Assembly (NCBI GenBank): GCA_905221605.1 | Contig: CAJNDS010002431.1 | Coordinates: forward strand, 227,089 to 291,088 | DNA length: 64,000 bases | Reading direction: 5' to 3' | Origin: Symbiodinium natans | Taxonomy: Eukaryota > Sar > Dinophyceae > Suessiales > Symbiodiniaceae | Shown: piece after piece, positions 28,501 through 39,737 of the stretch | Numbering within the stretch: the first letter of the stretch is position 1 | Layout: each line of letters opens with the position of its first letter | Notes under the pieces: generated by a model | What the model was told of the DNA's origin: nothing | The model's database searches: none | What the model saw: the letters and a program-made list of their open reading frames with translations, nothing else | Position numbers and translations under genes: made by a program

Positions 28501-30335
28501 TTTAGGGTTTGGGGTTTGGGGTTTGTGGTTTAGGGCTTAGTGTTTAGGATTTCGGGTTGGAGCTTTGAAGGTTAGGTTTAGGGTTTAGGGTTTGGCCGGG
28601 GGGGGAGGGGGAGCGGGAGGCATAGGGTTGAAAAGGGTTTAGAGTCTAGGTTTTCCGGTTTAGGGCCTGTAAGAGTCTAGAGCGTAATGTTTGTTCTCAA
28701 CGACCTTGTACATTCCCCCCCTGTTGAACGTTTCTGGTGTCCAACTTCCACGTCTTCGAATCTTAGGGTCGTTGCATGGTCCTTAGCATGGCCCCTTGCC
28801 TCCCTTAAAGGGTTCTGATGTATGGGCCCTTAAATTTGTATAGGGTATATAAGGGTGTATACGGGGTACCCTTTTAAGGGCCTAATATGAAGGGACTATG
28901 TAACTACCCCAAGCGGCAGCGGGCTTGGACAGATGGAAGCTGAGCTCGCCTTGGGCGTGTCTCTGCAGCTGAGTAGCAGAAGATCTTGGGGTTTAGGGTT
29001 TTTAGGGTTTAGGGTAGTTACAAACAGTTCGCAGAGCTTGGGGAATAGCAGGATGAAAGTAGCTAGTTTACATATTTGTGGGGGGTTGGCTGATTTGCCT
29101 GGCTTTCTCGCTTGTTACTTTGGCTGCATTCGCTGTCCTGTGATCACGGGCGAGCGCGATGATTTTCAGGGTAGGTCCAATGCTTGACAGCATTCTGTCG
29201 GATTCTCCATCCCAAATCACCCCAAAAAGCCCTAGCGAACCCCTAAACCCAGCTCCCAAAGAGGGCACCGGAGCCCCCAAGCGACAGCCTCGACTCTGAA
29301 CTTTTCTGAACTTTCAAGGCTAGTGATGCCAAGCCAGCTGGCACGTTCCATGCTCGCAGCTTGACTGAAGAGACGCTTTATGTGAGGGCCGAGGGCATAT
29401 TGGGGTTTAGGGTTAAGGGTTTTGTTCAGGATTTCCCGACGTTAATTGAAGCCTTCCAGGGACCGTCTTGACGATGATACCTTACGTCTTTGCAGAAGGG
29501 CTTGAGTTCGTAGCCCTAAACCCTAAAAACTACTAATTACCCTAAACCTAAGAATCTTCTTTTCAAAGCCAACGCCCGTGGCGGCTATGGGGGGGTGCTG
29601 ACCACGGATTTGGGGCCCGGAATTCCATGCTACCGAAACGCAACGATGAGGATCCAGGTTTCGCATATGTAAGGGCTCAGGCTTTAGGTTTGGGCTTCAG
29701 GGTACACTAGATCTCTAAGCCACACGTGCTTCCAGCAACCCAGGCAAGAAGTTTGCCCATGCTCCATCGCGCTCACGGAACCCTAAACCCTAAGCCCTAA
29801 GCCCTAAGCCCTAAACTCTAATTTATTTCGATCTTGGGTCCTTGTCATAAGGCGGCCTCTAATATTTCGGGTACCCAAACCCTAAACCCTAAACCCTAAA
29901 CCCTAAACCCTGAACCCTAACCCTTTATAAACCCCAAACCCTATACCCTATACCCTATACCCTATAAACCCTAAACCCTAAACCCTAAACCTGTAGCATC
30001 CCGGAAGACTCTGTGTCGTCCTGCAAGGGAATGGGCCGCGCCGGCTCATGGTCTTCTTAGCCGGGGGGAGGGTTTAGGGTTTAGGGTTTAGGGTTTAGGG
30101 TTTAGGGTTTAGGGTTTAGGGTTTAGGGTTTAGGGTTTAGGGTTTAGGGTTTAGGGTTTAGGGTTTAGGGTTTAGGGTGGGTTTAGTGTCCGGCGTTTGT
30201 TCTTCGGGCATATGCTTCGGGACTGGGTAGGTAACTTTTAAACGTTGTGGCGTTGAGCATCCTACTCGATTTAAATGGTCAACCATTTTTGGGCTAGGGT
30301 ATTCAGCCCTTCATTCAGTGTTCTTCTTCGTCCAT
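25515..30335. repeat. Segmental duplication, copy B
   Basis: Near-identical copy of 1-4808. It carries the matching exon-like islands (26317-26389 and 29319-29402) and every telomere-type tract of copy A. It is 13 bp longer than copy A: two extra heptamers at 30070-30178 minus one base in the flank. At 30335 it continues into unique sequence instead of the array found in copy A. It contains neither the LINE nor the copia element, which lie beyond copy A's breakpoint. Confidence 0.97.
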
Positions 30336-30466
30336 CCAGGTGGCCCTTAACCCTAACTGGGTTTTGGAGGACCATACTTTAATACTTTTTGTTGGTTCTG
30401 AGTTCCTATTATAGCTACTTCTACCTATATACTTTTTTCCATGGTCTACACCAAAGTAGGGCTAAG

Positions 30467-30590
30467 CCCGAACACGAGCAAGAGCTTCTGACTGCGAAGG
30501 CAGCCTGGGCGGAGGCCCAGTGTGCTGAGCTGCACATCGCAGACTGGGTCGGATGCAACATGCGCTTGTGGTGGCACAAAAAGTTCGTGG
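30467..30590 (+). CDS. Exon, gene unidentified
   Basis: After gctaAG the frame reads KPEHEQELLTAKAAWAEAQ, then CAELHIADWVGC and MRLWWHKKFV, ending in a G-rich run that becomes TTTTGGGG/TTTAGGG drift. Its composition is clearly coding (124 bp open, no low complexity). Trp- and Cys-containing; not recognised. It lies just past the right end of duplication copy B. Confidence 0.55.
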
Positions 30591-31098
30591 GGGGGGTTTT
30601 GGGGTTTTGGGTTTTTGGGTTTAGGGTTTTGGGTTTTTGGGGTTTTGGGGTTTTGGGGTTTTGGGTTTTTGGGGTTTAGGGCTGGAGGGTTGGGATGTTT
30701 CCCTCATACTTGCAGTCCTTAGTAGGGATTCTAAGTATTAGGGGGTACTAATAATGCCTCTTGAGGGCCAAGTGGAGGGTGTAGGGCAAAAAGGAGCTTA
30801 GGGGGATAGGGTGCAAGGTGCGGTGGAGTGCCGAGTCATGGATTGTCATGGATCTGCCATCTGGAAACCTCCCTATACCTGGACGAAGCTGTATACCCTT
30901 AGAACGGGAAAGGTCACCATTGTGTTTTTTTTTCATACGTCCTTTTTTGCACGCGTATCGGCTGCTCCAAGCCCTACTATGCTTTAGTTAATAAACCCTA
31001 AACCCTAATTCCTAATTCCTAAACCCTAAACCCTAATAAACCCTAAACCCCATGCAAACCCAAGACCCTAGCACCCGCACAAACTACATCTGCGGCAG

Positions 31099-31156
31099 GC
31101 GACTGGTAGAGGCTTCCCTGGACGCCGACGAGGGGCCTTCCAGTTCCCTGGCGCAG
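31099..31156 (+). CDS. Exon-like island
   Basis: Bounded by gcggcAG on the left and GCGCAG-TTTAGGG on the right. One open frame reads RRLVEASLDADEGPSSSLAQ. CCCTAAA units precede it (30990-31050) and TTTAGGG follows after 31220. Possibly part of the gene ending at 32352. Confidence 0.45.
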
Positions 31157-31896
31157 TTTAGGGCATGTTTGGGCTGCAAAGGGGTTTTTACTTCAAAAAG
31201 GTTTTTCGGGATGATTTTGGGGTTTAGGGTTTAGGGTTGAAGATTTAGGGTTTAGGGTTTATAGGGTTTCGGGGCTATTAGCTTCAAAAAGGGCAGCGAA
31301 GGTTTCGGGGTTTGGGGCTTTCGGGTTTAGAGTTTGGGGGCTTTAGGGTTTGGGGTTATAGGTTTTGCACTCATGCGGTCGATACGGGTCTGAGTATGTA
31401 GGTTTTGTTCTGGGTTTGGGCTTGGTTTTTTCCGCAGTGCTTGGAGGAGACGCAGGGTTAAGGATGCAGGATTGCCATTGTTGTGTTGATTCTGGTTTAG
31501 GGTTAGAGTTTAGGGTTTATAGGGTTTAGGGTTTGAGGTTTGAGGTTTAGGGTTTAGGGTTTGGGGTTTTGGGTTTAGGGTTTAGGGTCAGAGAGGTGGA
31601 CGGAAAAGTGCAAAAGGCTTCACATGTCGCTTCTGAGGCCTGCGGATGCGAATGCTGCAAGTTCTGGGCCGGGTGCCCCAGAGAAGTGCCCTGGGTTTAG
31701 GGTTTAGGGTTTAGGGTTTACGTAGGGTTTAGGGTTTAGGGTTTAGGGTTTAGGGTTTAGACTGGACCCTAAACCCTAAGCCCTAAGCCTTAAAGCCCAG
31801 TAGCACAGGGCTTTGGGTTCCTATAACCCAGCCCAGAGGGCTCAGGGTCTTAAGGTTTCAGGCTGAGGGGTTTAGGGGTCTATGGTCTGCTTTCAG

Positions 31897-32018
31897 TGCT
31901 CTTCGACGCTTGCTGTTGCCAGTGCCGCCTGTGGTATACGGACATGCCTGAAGGGGTGAAGAACGACTCTAACTTGAAGCACTTAGGAAACCGGCTCATT
32001 CTGGAAAAGTTCCGCAAG
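31897..32018 (+). CDS. Exon, gene unidentified, Cys-rich
   Basis: A good acceptor (tgctttcAG) and a GT donor (CGCAAG-GTTTTG) enclose 122 bp open in frame. It reads LFDACCCQCRLWYTDMPEG, VKNDSNLKHLGN and LILEKFRK. The CCxC cluster suggests metal binding. The same strand and spacing as 30467-30590 and 32286-32352 suggest one gene; the order and phases between them were not fully reconciled. Confidence 0.55.
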
Positions 32019-32285
32019 GTTTTGGTTGAGTCCTTGGGGTTTAGGCGGAACTGGCTCTGTGGCAATGTAGTGAGGCCGAGACTAACGCGCAAAGCACGGA
32101 GCATATTTTGGTAGCCTCTTTCTGAACGCTCCGCCCGGCTCCCCCTCACTCCCTAAACACCCTGTAAGCACTTCGGCCAAAACCCCAAACCCTCAACCCC
32201 GAAACCCGAAACCCCCTAAACCCCCTAAACCCCCTAAACCCCCTAAACCCCCTAAACCCCCTAAACCCTAAACCCCCTTTCCAAG

Positions 32286-32352
32286 AGAGATGTTTCGAGG
32301 CAACGAGAAGATCGGCTTCTTATCCCTCATTGACCAGCTGGTGCAGACCTGA
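32286..32352 (+). CDS. Terminal exon with TGA stop
   Basis: Follows CCAAGAG after a run of CCCCTAAA units. Reads MFRGNEKIGFLSLIDQLVQT and stops at TGA 32350-32352. Likely the C-terminus of the gene whose exons begin near 30467. No family recognised. Confidence 0.5.
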
Positions 32353-32398
32353 GCCATGATTCTTCTCTAGGGGCCTTTCAGGGGCAGGGGATGATGTT

Positions 32399-32512
32399 CC
32401 CAGAGACTCCCATACCCCTGGATGAAGGAATATTCCTTGAAACATATACTACTCGGGTTCCTTATACGTTTTAAGGTATATTCCTGAATTCAGGGGTATT
32501 GGAGTCGCTGGG
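32399..32512. mobile_element. Palindromic (MITE-like) element, copy 1
   Basis: The outer ends CCCAGAGACTCCCATACCCC and the complement of ATTGGAGTCGCTGGG form arms of about 42 bp that pair along almost the whole 114-bp element. The inner parts GGAATATTCC and GGTATATTCC match too. Two further members lie at 38578-38689 and 55059-55176. No coding capacity. It is either a foldback/MITE transposon or an RNA hairpin module. Confidence 0.75.
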
Positions 32513-33064
32513 TTTCGGGCTTCAGGTGCGTTGTCCTTGAGCTCAGAAAGCAAGATACCCTCTACCGCTGCAAAGTCCCTGGCTCCCATGGGTGCCGCAA
32601 GCCCCGGCAAAGGGGTTTGAGGGCTTAGGGTTTAGGTTTGGGGTTTAGGGTGTAGGGTTTAGGGTTTAGGGTTCAGGGTTCAGGGTTCCTTATCTCATTA
32701 TGAAGCACCTCGCATCCCGATATGCACCCTGTCTGGCTGAAGTATCTTCGTCTTGTGCTCAGTCGCAGTCACCCTAAGGAACCCTAAACCCTAAACCCTA
32801 AACCCCAAACCCTAACCCTAAACCCTAAACCCTAAACCCTCTACCCTTATCGGGTCAAGTACATCCCTCCCGAGCCGACGCTAGATGATTCGATATGGGG
32901 GTCTTCGAGGTGAACTCCATGTAGTACTTCACTTAGCACCTTATGAAGCCCATCAAGGGTCCTTACGTATAACCCTAAACCTTAAACCCTAAACCCTAAA
33001 CCCTGAACTCTAAACCCTCAACCCTAAACCCTAAACTCTATAGACCCTAAAGATCGCTCTGCAG
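32513..33064. other. Telomere-type tracts and unique DNA
   Basis: TTTAGGG/TTCAGGG at 32630-32690, CCCTAAA at 32780-32840 and again at 32970-33045. Unique pieces at 32545-32612 and 32695-32770 are open in more than one frame and might include an exon, but none can be chosen. Confidence 0.6.
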
Positions 33065-33132
33065 GTGCACATGGAACGGTGTTGGAGCGGCCAGGACAAC
33101 TCGGAGTTTCAGCTAGCCGGTGGAGATTTTTG
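33065..33132 (+). CDS. Exon-like island
   Basis: After gctctgcAG the frame reads VHMERCWSGQDNSEFQLAGG and DFW, running directly into TTTAGGG at 33133. CCCTAAA precedes it. Short but coding-like; family unknown. Confidence 0.45.
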
Positions 33133-35875
33133 GTTTAGGGTTTAGGGTTTGGGGTTTAGGGTTTAGGGTTTAGGGTTTAGGGTTTAGGGTTTAGGGAGCG
33201 ATGTTCAGTACTGTACTTGTTTTACGTTTTGGTTTCTAGGTTCCCTCTTTTAGGGGTCAGTAGCCCAAAAAAAGTATGTACATTTTTCCTTGGGTCACTG
33301 AAAAGCTGAGTTTAGGGAGTGATGTTCCCTTTAGGGTTAGAGTTCTAGGGTTTTGGGTTTAGGGTCGTAGGGTTTGGGGTTTGGGGGCTCGGGTTTAGGG
33401 TTCAGAAGGTACTTACGCAGTTCTCCAATTTCCATTCATTCAAGCCTTGGTGAAAAGTAAGATGACAGGGCCGAGGCTTGGTAACTTAGGCAACGTGCTG
33501 GCACACGCCCTTGAAAACCCTAACCCCCAGGCCTAAACCCGAAGCCCTAAACCCGCAAGTCCAAAACCTGAACCCTAAGAAACCCAAAGCCCTGTACCCT
33601 AAACCCCAAGCCCGAAACCCTAAACCTCAACCCCAAGCCCTAAACCCTTAACCCCAAGCCCTAAACCCTAAACCCGAAGTTGCCACGCAGAGCTCTGAAC
33701 CCTCGAAGAGTGCACCACGGATGCGAGGACTTGGGATGACGTGAGCCGCAGACGCGAGCGAGGGTCGAGAAGTTTCTGGGTTCCAGGTGGTAAAGCTTCA
33801 TAAATGCGGTTTCCCGAAACTAGTGGTACTCTTTTGGGGGGTGCCTTTAAGGGGATTCTATTCCATTTGGGGTATAGAAGGGGCACCTCTATTTTGGGAA
33901 ATGCCCACAAAAAAGACGAACAGCTATGTGCAGAATACTGATATACATGTTCGTACAGATACGCTTATGTTTTGCAAACTTGCAATGCGGGGCCTTTGAG
34001 CCTTTGTGTTTTGGCGCAGCCTGCTTACTTCCCGCTCCCTATAGACCCTACAGACCCTATGCGACTCTACACCCTAAACCCTAAAGATTAAACCCTAAAC
34101 CCTATATACCTTAAACCCTATATACCCTAAACCCTAAACCGTAAACCCTACATACCCTAAACCCTAAAGAGCCCTGACCCCGAACCGTAGACCCTTGCCG
34201 CTCCATGAAAGGTAGACTCTCGTTTCGAGCGGCCCCTTTGCGGCGCTGTTGTTTGTGTTGCAGGTGGCCTCCGTGGCCGTGACTTCTGGGGCTTTAGGGG
34301 TAGCCCTAACCCTAAACCCTAAACCCTAAACCCTAAACCCTAAACCCGAAACCCTAAGCCCTAAACCCTAAACCCTAAACAACCCTAAGCTCAAACACGG
34401 AGCCCCTTTCTTCTCAGGCTACTGGGCAGCCGCCTTAACTTGGGCTCTAGGGACAGCTATCATACCTAAAAGTACCAGGAAGCTTTCAAGTATATCCCCG
34501 GAAAGACCCCCTTATCTACTATTTGCTTAAGAAACACCAGAAAGTACAGAAGAAATCTTCCGTATAAGAGTAATATAGGCTTTTTTATTCATTCTTCTGG
34601 GGTTCTTAAGCAAATAGTGGTTCTGTAACTAAGAACTAGGAAGTTATTCAAGTACTCCTGTGGGTGTCAAGGCGTTCTATGGGGCTGATGACACAAAGCG
34701 CTGCACGAGACCAACCAAACAACCCAGTCAGTGAAGGCGAACCCCTATTAAACCCTAAACACTAAACCCTATAGACCCTAAACCCTTGTCAAAACCCTAA
34801 GCCTAAACCCTAAACCCTAAACCAAGAACCCTAAACCCTGACTAAGCCCTATACCCTTACCCGGACCCTTAGCCCGGGACCCGCCGCAACACAGCGCGCC
34901 CTGCGACCTACGCAGCGAAAGTGTCACCCCCGGTATCACCCCGAGCATGTGACGGGTGCTCGCCGGATCGTGCAAAAGGCGGAGCCTGTAAACCTCTTGG
35001 ACCCAACCCGAAGGCTCCAACCTATAGTCCTTGTTTGGGGTTTGGGGTTTAGGGTTTAGGGTTTAGGGTTTGGGGTTTAGGGGTTAGGGGTTAGGGGTTA
35101 GGCGTTAGGGTTTAGGGTTATGTAAATCTGAAGAAAGCAAACCTCAAAGGAAAGTACCTTTGAGCCTTGTGGATGAGGCATCCCAGTCAGCCCTTTTTTC
35201 ATGGAGATTAGTTTCGACCACCCTGTACTTACCGGTGCGGAATTAGGAATTGGGGGATTTAGCCCTAAACCCGAAGCCCTAAACCCCTAAACCCTAAACC
35301 CTTGGCCGCCTCATATACCCCTTAGGTAACCCTTTCAGGGATCCTCAGGGGAGATCGCGCCCTAAACCCTAAACCCTAAAACCCCCTAAAACCAACCCCA
35401 AACCCCAACATCTCTGAAGGTGCCACGTCTGCTGAATTTGGGGCTCAGAGTGACCTCAAACTAACACAGACACTCTCAACCTGCAGCTCAAGTAGCCAGA
35501 TGTTCCAATATCACTTAACCTCAACTACAAAAAAACATCCCCCCCCCCCCCTATGTTCTGAACTTAGGGCTTAGGGTTTAGGGTTTAGAGTTTAGGGTTG
35601 CCAGTGATTTTACGGCTTGGGCGGCTGGAGCGAACTGCGCAGCTAGTCAGCCAGCCATGGCGGGACATCCGCCCAATGGCGATCCGCAGGAGAGACTCAG
35701 TGGTTGTCTTGCCAGGGTCGTGGCAAGTACCTACTATTGTGGCAGGGGCTGTGCTTGTTAAGTATTTAGGACCCTAAACCCTGCAGCGTAAGTCCTAAAC
35801 CCTAAACCCTAAACCCTAAATCCTAAACCCTAAACCCTAGACCCTAGACCCTACGCAACATGTACGCTTTTGCAG
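33133..35875. other. Spacer rich in telomere-type tracts; no confident exon
   Basis: TTTAGGG at 33133-33197 and 35040-35125; CCCTAAA at 33530-33680, 34065-34170, 34305-34385 and 34740-34835; mixed tracts elsewhere. A hairpin element lies at 34518-34618. A C-run of about 14 occurs at 35538. A small open frame at 33787-33999 and others are not supported by splice context. Confidence 0.6.
34518..34618. repeat. Inverted-repeat element
   Basis: The left arm from ACTATTTGCTTAAGAA and the right arm ending TTCTTAAGCAAATAGT are exact complements over 16 bp. Pairing continues inward (CACCAGAA with TTCTGG). A unique loop contains a T-rich run. It lies inside telomere-type spacer and resembles the other foldback elements in size. 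Confidence 0.7.
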
Positions 35876-35957
35876 TAGCACCTCGGCCCGCCAGGCTATT
35901 GGCAAGCTGCGGAACGACCTGGATGGAGCCATTGGTGTCATGTGCCAGCCCCCAGAG
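35876..35957 (+). CDS. Exon, gene unidentified
   Basis: A pyrimidine-rich acceptor (cgcttttgcAG) and a GAG-GTTTAGGG donor enclose 82 bp reading STSARQAIGKLRNDLDGA and IGVMCQPPE. The donor GT is made by the first base of the telomere-type tract itself. Possibly the same gene as 36343-36551. Confidence 0.55.
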
Positions 35958-36342
35958 GTTTAGGGTTGAGGGTTGAGGGTTGAGGGTTTAGGGTTGAGGG
36001 TTACACCCTCAAATTTTGCACTCTATACAAAATGGCCTACATACCCTTCAGTTGCAGTTGCATGGCAATTGTTCTGGGTACTTTTGGAGGGTGGATCTAC
36101 GCAGTGTGGGCTGGGCAAGGTGTTCGGCTTTAGGTTTGGGGTTTATCCAAGTGCAGTAACATGGTCCCTTAGTCCCTTAGCATGGGTCCTTAGATGGGCG
36201 CCCCTTAGAAAATTCTTGCATACCCTATACAACCAGGTCACTCCGCCCCCTCAATGAGACCCTAAACCCTAAACCCTAAACCCTAAACCCTAAACCCTAA
36301 ACCCTAAACCCTAAACCCTAAACCCCTGATCTGAAAAAGCAG

Positions 36343-36551
36343 GGTCTGATGCTCGGGCAAGTCAGGCCAAGGGTGCCGAAGGTCGCATCGGTGACTTCGC
36401 CAAGATCGTGCGCGAGGTCATATTCCGCACCACAGCTGAATCTGATCGCCACAGCACCACCTTGCTGGAAGACGCCATCGAGGTCACGTCCGAGCGGCTG
36501 CAGCAGCTGAGGCGCGAGCCTAATCTCAAGCGAGCTGCTGCGACCGGCAAG
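36343..36551 (+). CDS. Long exon, helical protein, gene unidentified
   Basis: 209 bp after gaaaaagcAG, downstream of ten CCCTAAA units (36258-36322). The frame reads SDARASQAKGAEGRIGDFAK, IVREVIFRTTAESDRH and TTLLEDAIEVTSERLQQLRR, ending AAATGK before a GA dinucleotide (possible GA donor). Charged and strongly helical, likely coiled coil. One of the best non-ribosomal exons in the window; no family recognised. Confidence 0.6.
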
Positions 36552-36780
36552 GATGTACGCAGGGGCTGCCGAGGCATGCGAGCTTGGGTGGTCCTGTAGC
36601 TGAAGGGGTGCCTATGCCTACGCAGTGGCAAGGCTGCCGGTCCCCTGGCTCAGAACCCAAAACCCGAGAAGTCCGAAACCTTACGCCGACTATGCAGGAG
36701 ACTTACCCACGAAGTGGAAGAGGCCAAGTTTCCCTCCCCCTACATTACAAGCGCCTTGATCTAGAGCCTCTATCTAAGGA

Positions 36781-36861
36781 GGGAATGAGGGAGTAGGGGC
36801 CCCATATAACACTTTAAAGGGTATATATATATATATATAGGGCCCTCATTCCCCCATTCCC
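36781..36861. repeat. Inverted repeat with (TA)n core
   Basis: GGGAATGAGGGAGTAGGGGC at the left faces GGGCCCTCATTCCCCCATTCCC at the right, around a core of TATATATATATATATATA. It is a self-complementary element of about 80 bp. A similar design (GGGAATGGGG arms, TA core) occurs at 47137-47254. Confidence 0.7.
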
Positions 36862-37406
36862 GAGCAAGAACCAGGAACAAAATACCCGTCTTCGTTGGAT
36901 GGGCCTCTTCGAGCTTGCAGCCCTCCCTTGAAGCTCGATAAACTGTGAGCCACACGTTATAGGCGCTGTGTGTACAATATTTCCCAGAAGACCGATTAGG
37001 GTTTAGGGTTTAGGGTTTAGGGTTTCGGGTTTAGGGTTTAGGGTGAAGGTGTAAGCCTAAGCACCCGAACCCAAAGACACTGAAGCCCCAACAACTTAAC
37101 TAACGATAAACCCTACAAGCCCTAGTCCCAAAGACCCATGAACCCACTAAGCCAGTAAACGCCAAGGCTTACATCCTAAGCTCTAAGCCCTCAAGCCTCA
37201 AGCCTCAAGCCGAAACCCCAAATCCCTAGACCCTCAACCCCGAATCAAACCTACTCCCTAAGGCCTCAACCCTCAACCCTGAACTCTCAACCCTGAACTC
37301 TCAACCCGAAACCCGAAGCCCTCAACCCGAAACCCTCAACCCCTAACCCTAAACCCTAAACCCTCAAACGTTTCCCTAAACCCTAAACCCTTCCCTGCCC
37401 TTTCAG

Positions 37407-37468
37407 AGCTCGGGCCTTTGAGGCGAGACAACATGCGAACTATGGCCGAACGCCACCGGGCCGTCTAA
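37407..37468 (+). CDS. Terminal exon-like island with TAA
   Basis: After cctttcAG the frame reads ELGPLRRDNMRTMAERHRAV and stops at TAA 37466-37468. Arg-rich C-terminus, preceded by degenerate CCCTAAA. It may end the gene containing 36343-36551, although simple joining does not keep phase, so an intervening exon would be needed. Confidence 0.45.
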
Positions 37469-38577
37469 AGTCTTAGCAGGACAACTCCCTAAGTGGATTC
37501 AAGGCCCTTAAAAGTCAGCTTATAGGGTCGAGGGGCATGGGGCCATAGGGTTTGGGGTTCGCAGTTCAAGATTTGAGTTCGAGTTTCGAATTTAAGTTTT
37601 GGCGGTTTGGTTTGGATGTAGGATTTAGGGTTTAGGGTTTGGCGTTTAGGGTTTAGGGGCTTGAGTTCAAACCCTGAGCCATGGAATTCTTCATGAAACG
37701 CAGCCTCCTTTTCTTCTACGCGGGCTTGAAATTCCTGGACAGCAGAATACCCTGGTATAGACCTTGTTGTCGTTGTGCTGGGCATAGTTGTGGGTAGCTT
37801 GGGAAACATGTGCTACATTCAAGTGGTCATGTGGGGATCGGAGTGGCGGAGATGTAATCCCTAAAGCCCAAACCCGAAACCCTCAACCTCAAACCCTAAA
37901 CCCTACACCCCAAACCCCTAAACCCCAAACCCTAAACCCTAAACCCCAAACCCTAAACCCAAAACCCAACCCTATCGAATCTGAGGCGATGCGCAACTCC
38001 ATGACCTGGAAGGCGGGGCCTGCACGAGGACGAAAGGTTCGACGATCGGGGGGTGAGGGCTGATAAGGAGGGTTTAGGTTGGGGTTTAGGGCTTAGGTTG
38101 GGGTTTAGGGCTTAACCATGATAATGTCCTCGCACCCCATTGCGCTTTGGGAGTCAAGGTGGGGTTTTTGTTGGGTCTCAGGGTTTAGGGTTTGGGGTTT
38201 AGGGTGTAGATTCAGGGTTTAGGGTCGACTGGTCTACTGGTCTACTGGTGCAAAGGTTCCTGATAGAAACCCCCCAACGCACTTCATGCGACCCTGCCTA
38301 CTCGTTCGTGTGTGTGTGTGTGAGTGAGTGAGTGAGTGAGTGAGTGAGTGAGTGAGTGAGTGTGTGCGTGTGTGTGTGTGTGTGCGCGTGGCAAAGTTTT
38401 TTTTGTCAGAGTTAAGGGTTTCAGGACTTCGGGCTTAAAGGTTTTTGGGTTCATGGCTTGTGTTTACAGCCCTATTCTACGTGGATTGTATACGTGCAAT
38501 GCAAAGACACAGCCATGCCTGTACAGTCATATGTTTTCAACATCCAGCCAGAATCACCGCAACTAAGAGCTGTATTC
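37469..38577. other. Spacer with telomere-type tracts and microsatellite
   Basis: TTTAGGG at 37625-37660 and 38060-38230, CCCTAAA/CCCCAAA at 37880-37970, and a (TG)n-(TGAG)n-(TG)n microsatellite at 38307-38390. A short open piece at 37985-38035 (EAMRNSMTWKAGPARGRK) could be an exon but has no clear boundaries. Confidence 0.6.
38307..38390. repeat. Compound microsatellite (GT)n(GAGT)n(GT)n
   Basis: About 12 tandem GAGT tetramers flanked by GT dinucleotide runs, 84 bp in all. Confidence 0.95.
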
Positions 38578-38689
38578 CCCAGATCTTCCAAAAACCCCTA
38601 TAATTAAGGAATATACCCTAAGTTATACTAAGGGTCCTTGTTATGAATTAAGGTATATTCCTTAATGAAGGGGTTTTGGAAGATCTGGG
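38578..38689. mobile_element. Palindromic (MITE-like) element, copy 2
   Basis: The ends CCCAGATCTTCCAAAA and TTTTGGAAGATCTGGG are perfect inverted repeats. Pairing continues through ACCCCT and AGGGGT into TTAAGGAATATACC and GGTATATTCCTTAA, so nearly the whole 112 bp folds. The end sequence is shared with 55059-55176, and the inner GGTATATTCCT core also with 32399-32512. Confidence 0.85.
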
Positions 38690-38859
38690 TCCGTCATTGG
38701 TTCCATGAATGTGGCATTCGCAGCTAAACCCACGAGGGTTTAGGGTTTAGGGTTTAGGGTTTAGGGTTTAGCGATCCTGTTGTCGGTGCGGTTTAGGGAT
38801 TTCGATGTACGCTTCAGGACGGCTGAGTCAACAAGGGCCACGGTCATACGATAACCAAC

Positions 38860-38937
38860 ATGAGCGCTGTGACAGGCAAAAGCAATACCCTGAACGTGGC
38901 GTCTCTGGCACGCTTGGCCTCGACTGGAGAAACTTGA
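38860..38937 (+). CDS. Short open segment, possible first exon
   Basis: Starts ATG at 38860 and reads MSAVTGKSNTLNVASLARLA then STGET, with TGA at 38935 or a donor at AA-GT just after. It lies downstream of five TTTAGGG units and before the membrane-protein-like exons. Weak evidence; it could be chance. Confidence 0.25.
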   Translation: MSAVTGKSNTLNVASLARLASTGET

Positions 38938-39230
38938 AGTGACTTCCTGGCTTGGTAGTATCCTATGCCTATCAGGTATCTAGGGGTAGCTTCATGATCC
39001 CTGACTACGGTCCTTTACCTTACGTAACGGATTCTGAAGTATGGGCCATTGGGTTTCATAGTCTTATGCTGGTATACAAGGGCTCCCCAATTAATGGCCT
39101 CTACTAAGGGGCCTTTTACGTCTTACTTATGAAAGGTGGCGTCGCATCCCGGAAATACCTTGTCATCACCATGTATAGCACTGTAGTTTATGGTTTTGAG
39201 AACACCCTAAACCCTACACCCCAAACCCTA

Positions 39231-39333
39231 AACCCTTTATCACTCTTTGATACAAAACCCTAAACCCTAAACCCTAAACCCTAAACCCTAAACCCTACAT
39301 AATCCCAAAACCCTTTATCACTCTTTGATGCAA
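39231..39333. repeat. Telomere-type tract flanked by 25-bp direct repeats
   Basis: The sequence at 39231-39255 (AACCCTTTATCACTCTTTGA and five more bases) recurs at 39309-39333 with one mismatch, offset 78. Between the copies are about six CCCTAAA heptamers and a short tail. This is the pattern of an insertion that duplicated its target. It lies just upstream of the exon acceptor at 39341. Confidence 0.9.
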
Positions 39334-39341
39334 CATGCCAG

Positions 39342-39410
39342 GCCTCTGGAACCTTCAGTGCCCATGCCAGCCGGCTCCGCCGGGAACAGGAGTGGCAAAG
39401 GCGGCCTTAG
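39342..39410 (+). CDS. Exon-like island
   Basis: After catgccAG the frame reads ASGTFSAHASRLRREQEWQR and RP, ending TTAG directly before an array of ten TTTAGGG units (39411-39485). The target-duplicated CCCTAAA tract lies on its left. Probably one of a run of exons continuing to 46 kb. Confidence 0.5.
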   Translation, partial: ASGTFSAHASRLRREQEWQRRP

Positions 39411-39737
39411 TTTAGGGTTTAGGGTTTAGGGTTTAGGGTTTAGGGTTTAGGGTTTAGGGTTTAGGGTTTAGGGTTTAGGGTTTAGCCCAGCCCCGGTGCC
39501 CCACCCACCCCACCCCCCAGACATTTTCAGAGCCAAACTAGCAACATGAAATACTTTTTCAGGTTAGGGGTTTAGACAGCTTAGGTTTTACAGTGGTCGA
39601 TGGTCTGCTTTCCGCAGATCGAGCTTCATCTTGCATCACTTGAAACCCATTAGGGTTTAGGGTTTAGGGTTTAGGGTTTAGGGTTTAGGGTTTAGGGTTA
39701 GGGGTTAGGGTTGAGGGTTTAGGGTTTAGGCCCCCAG

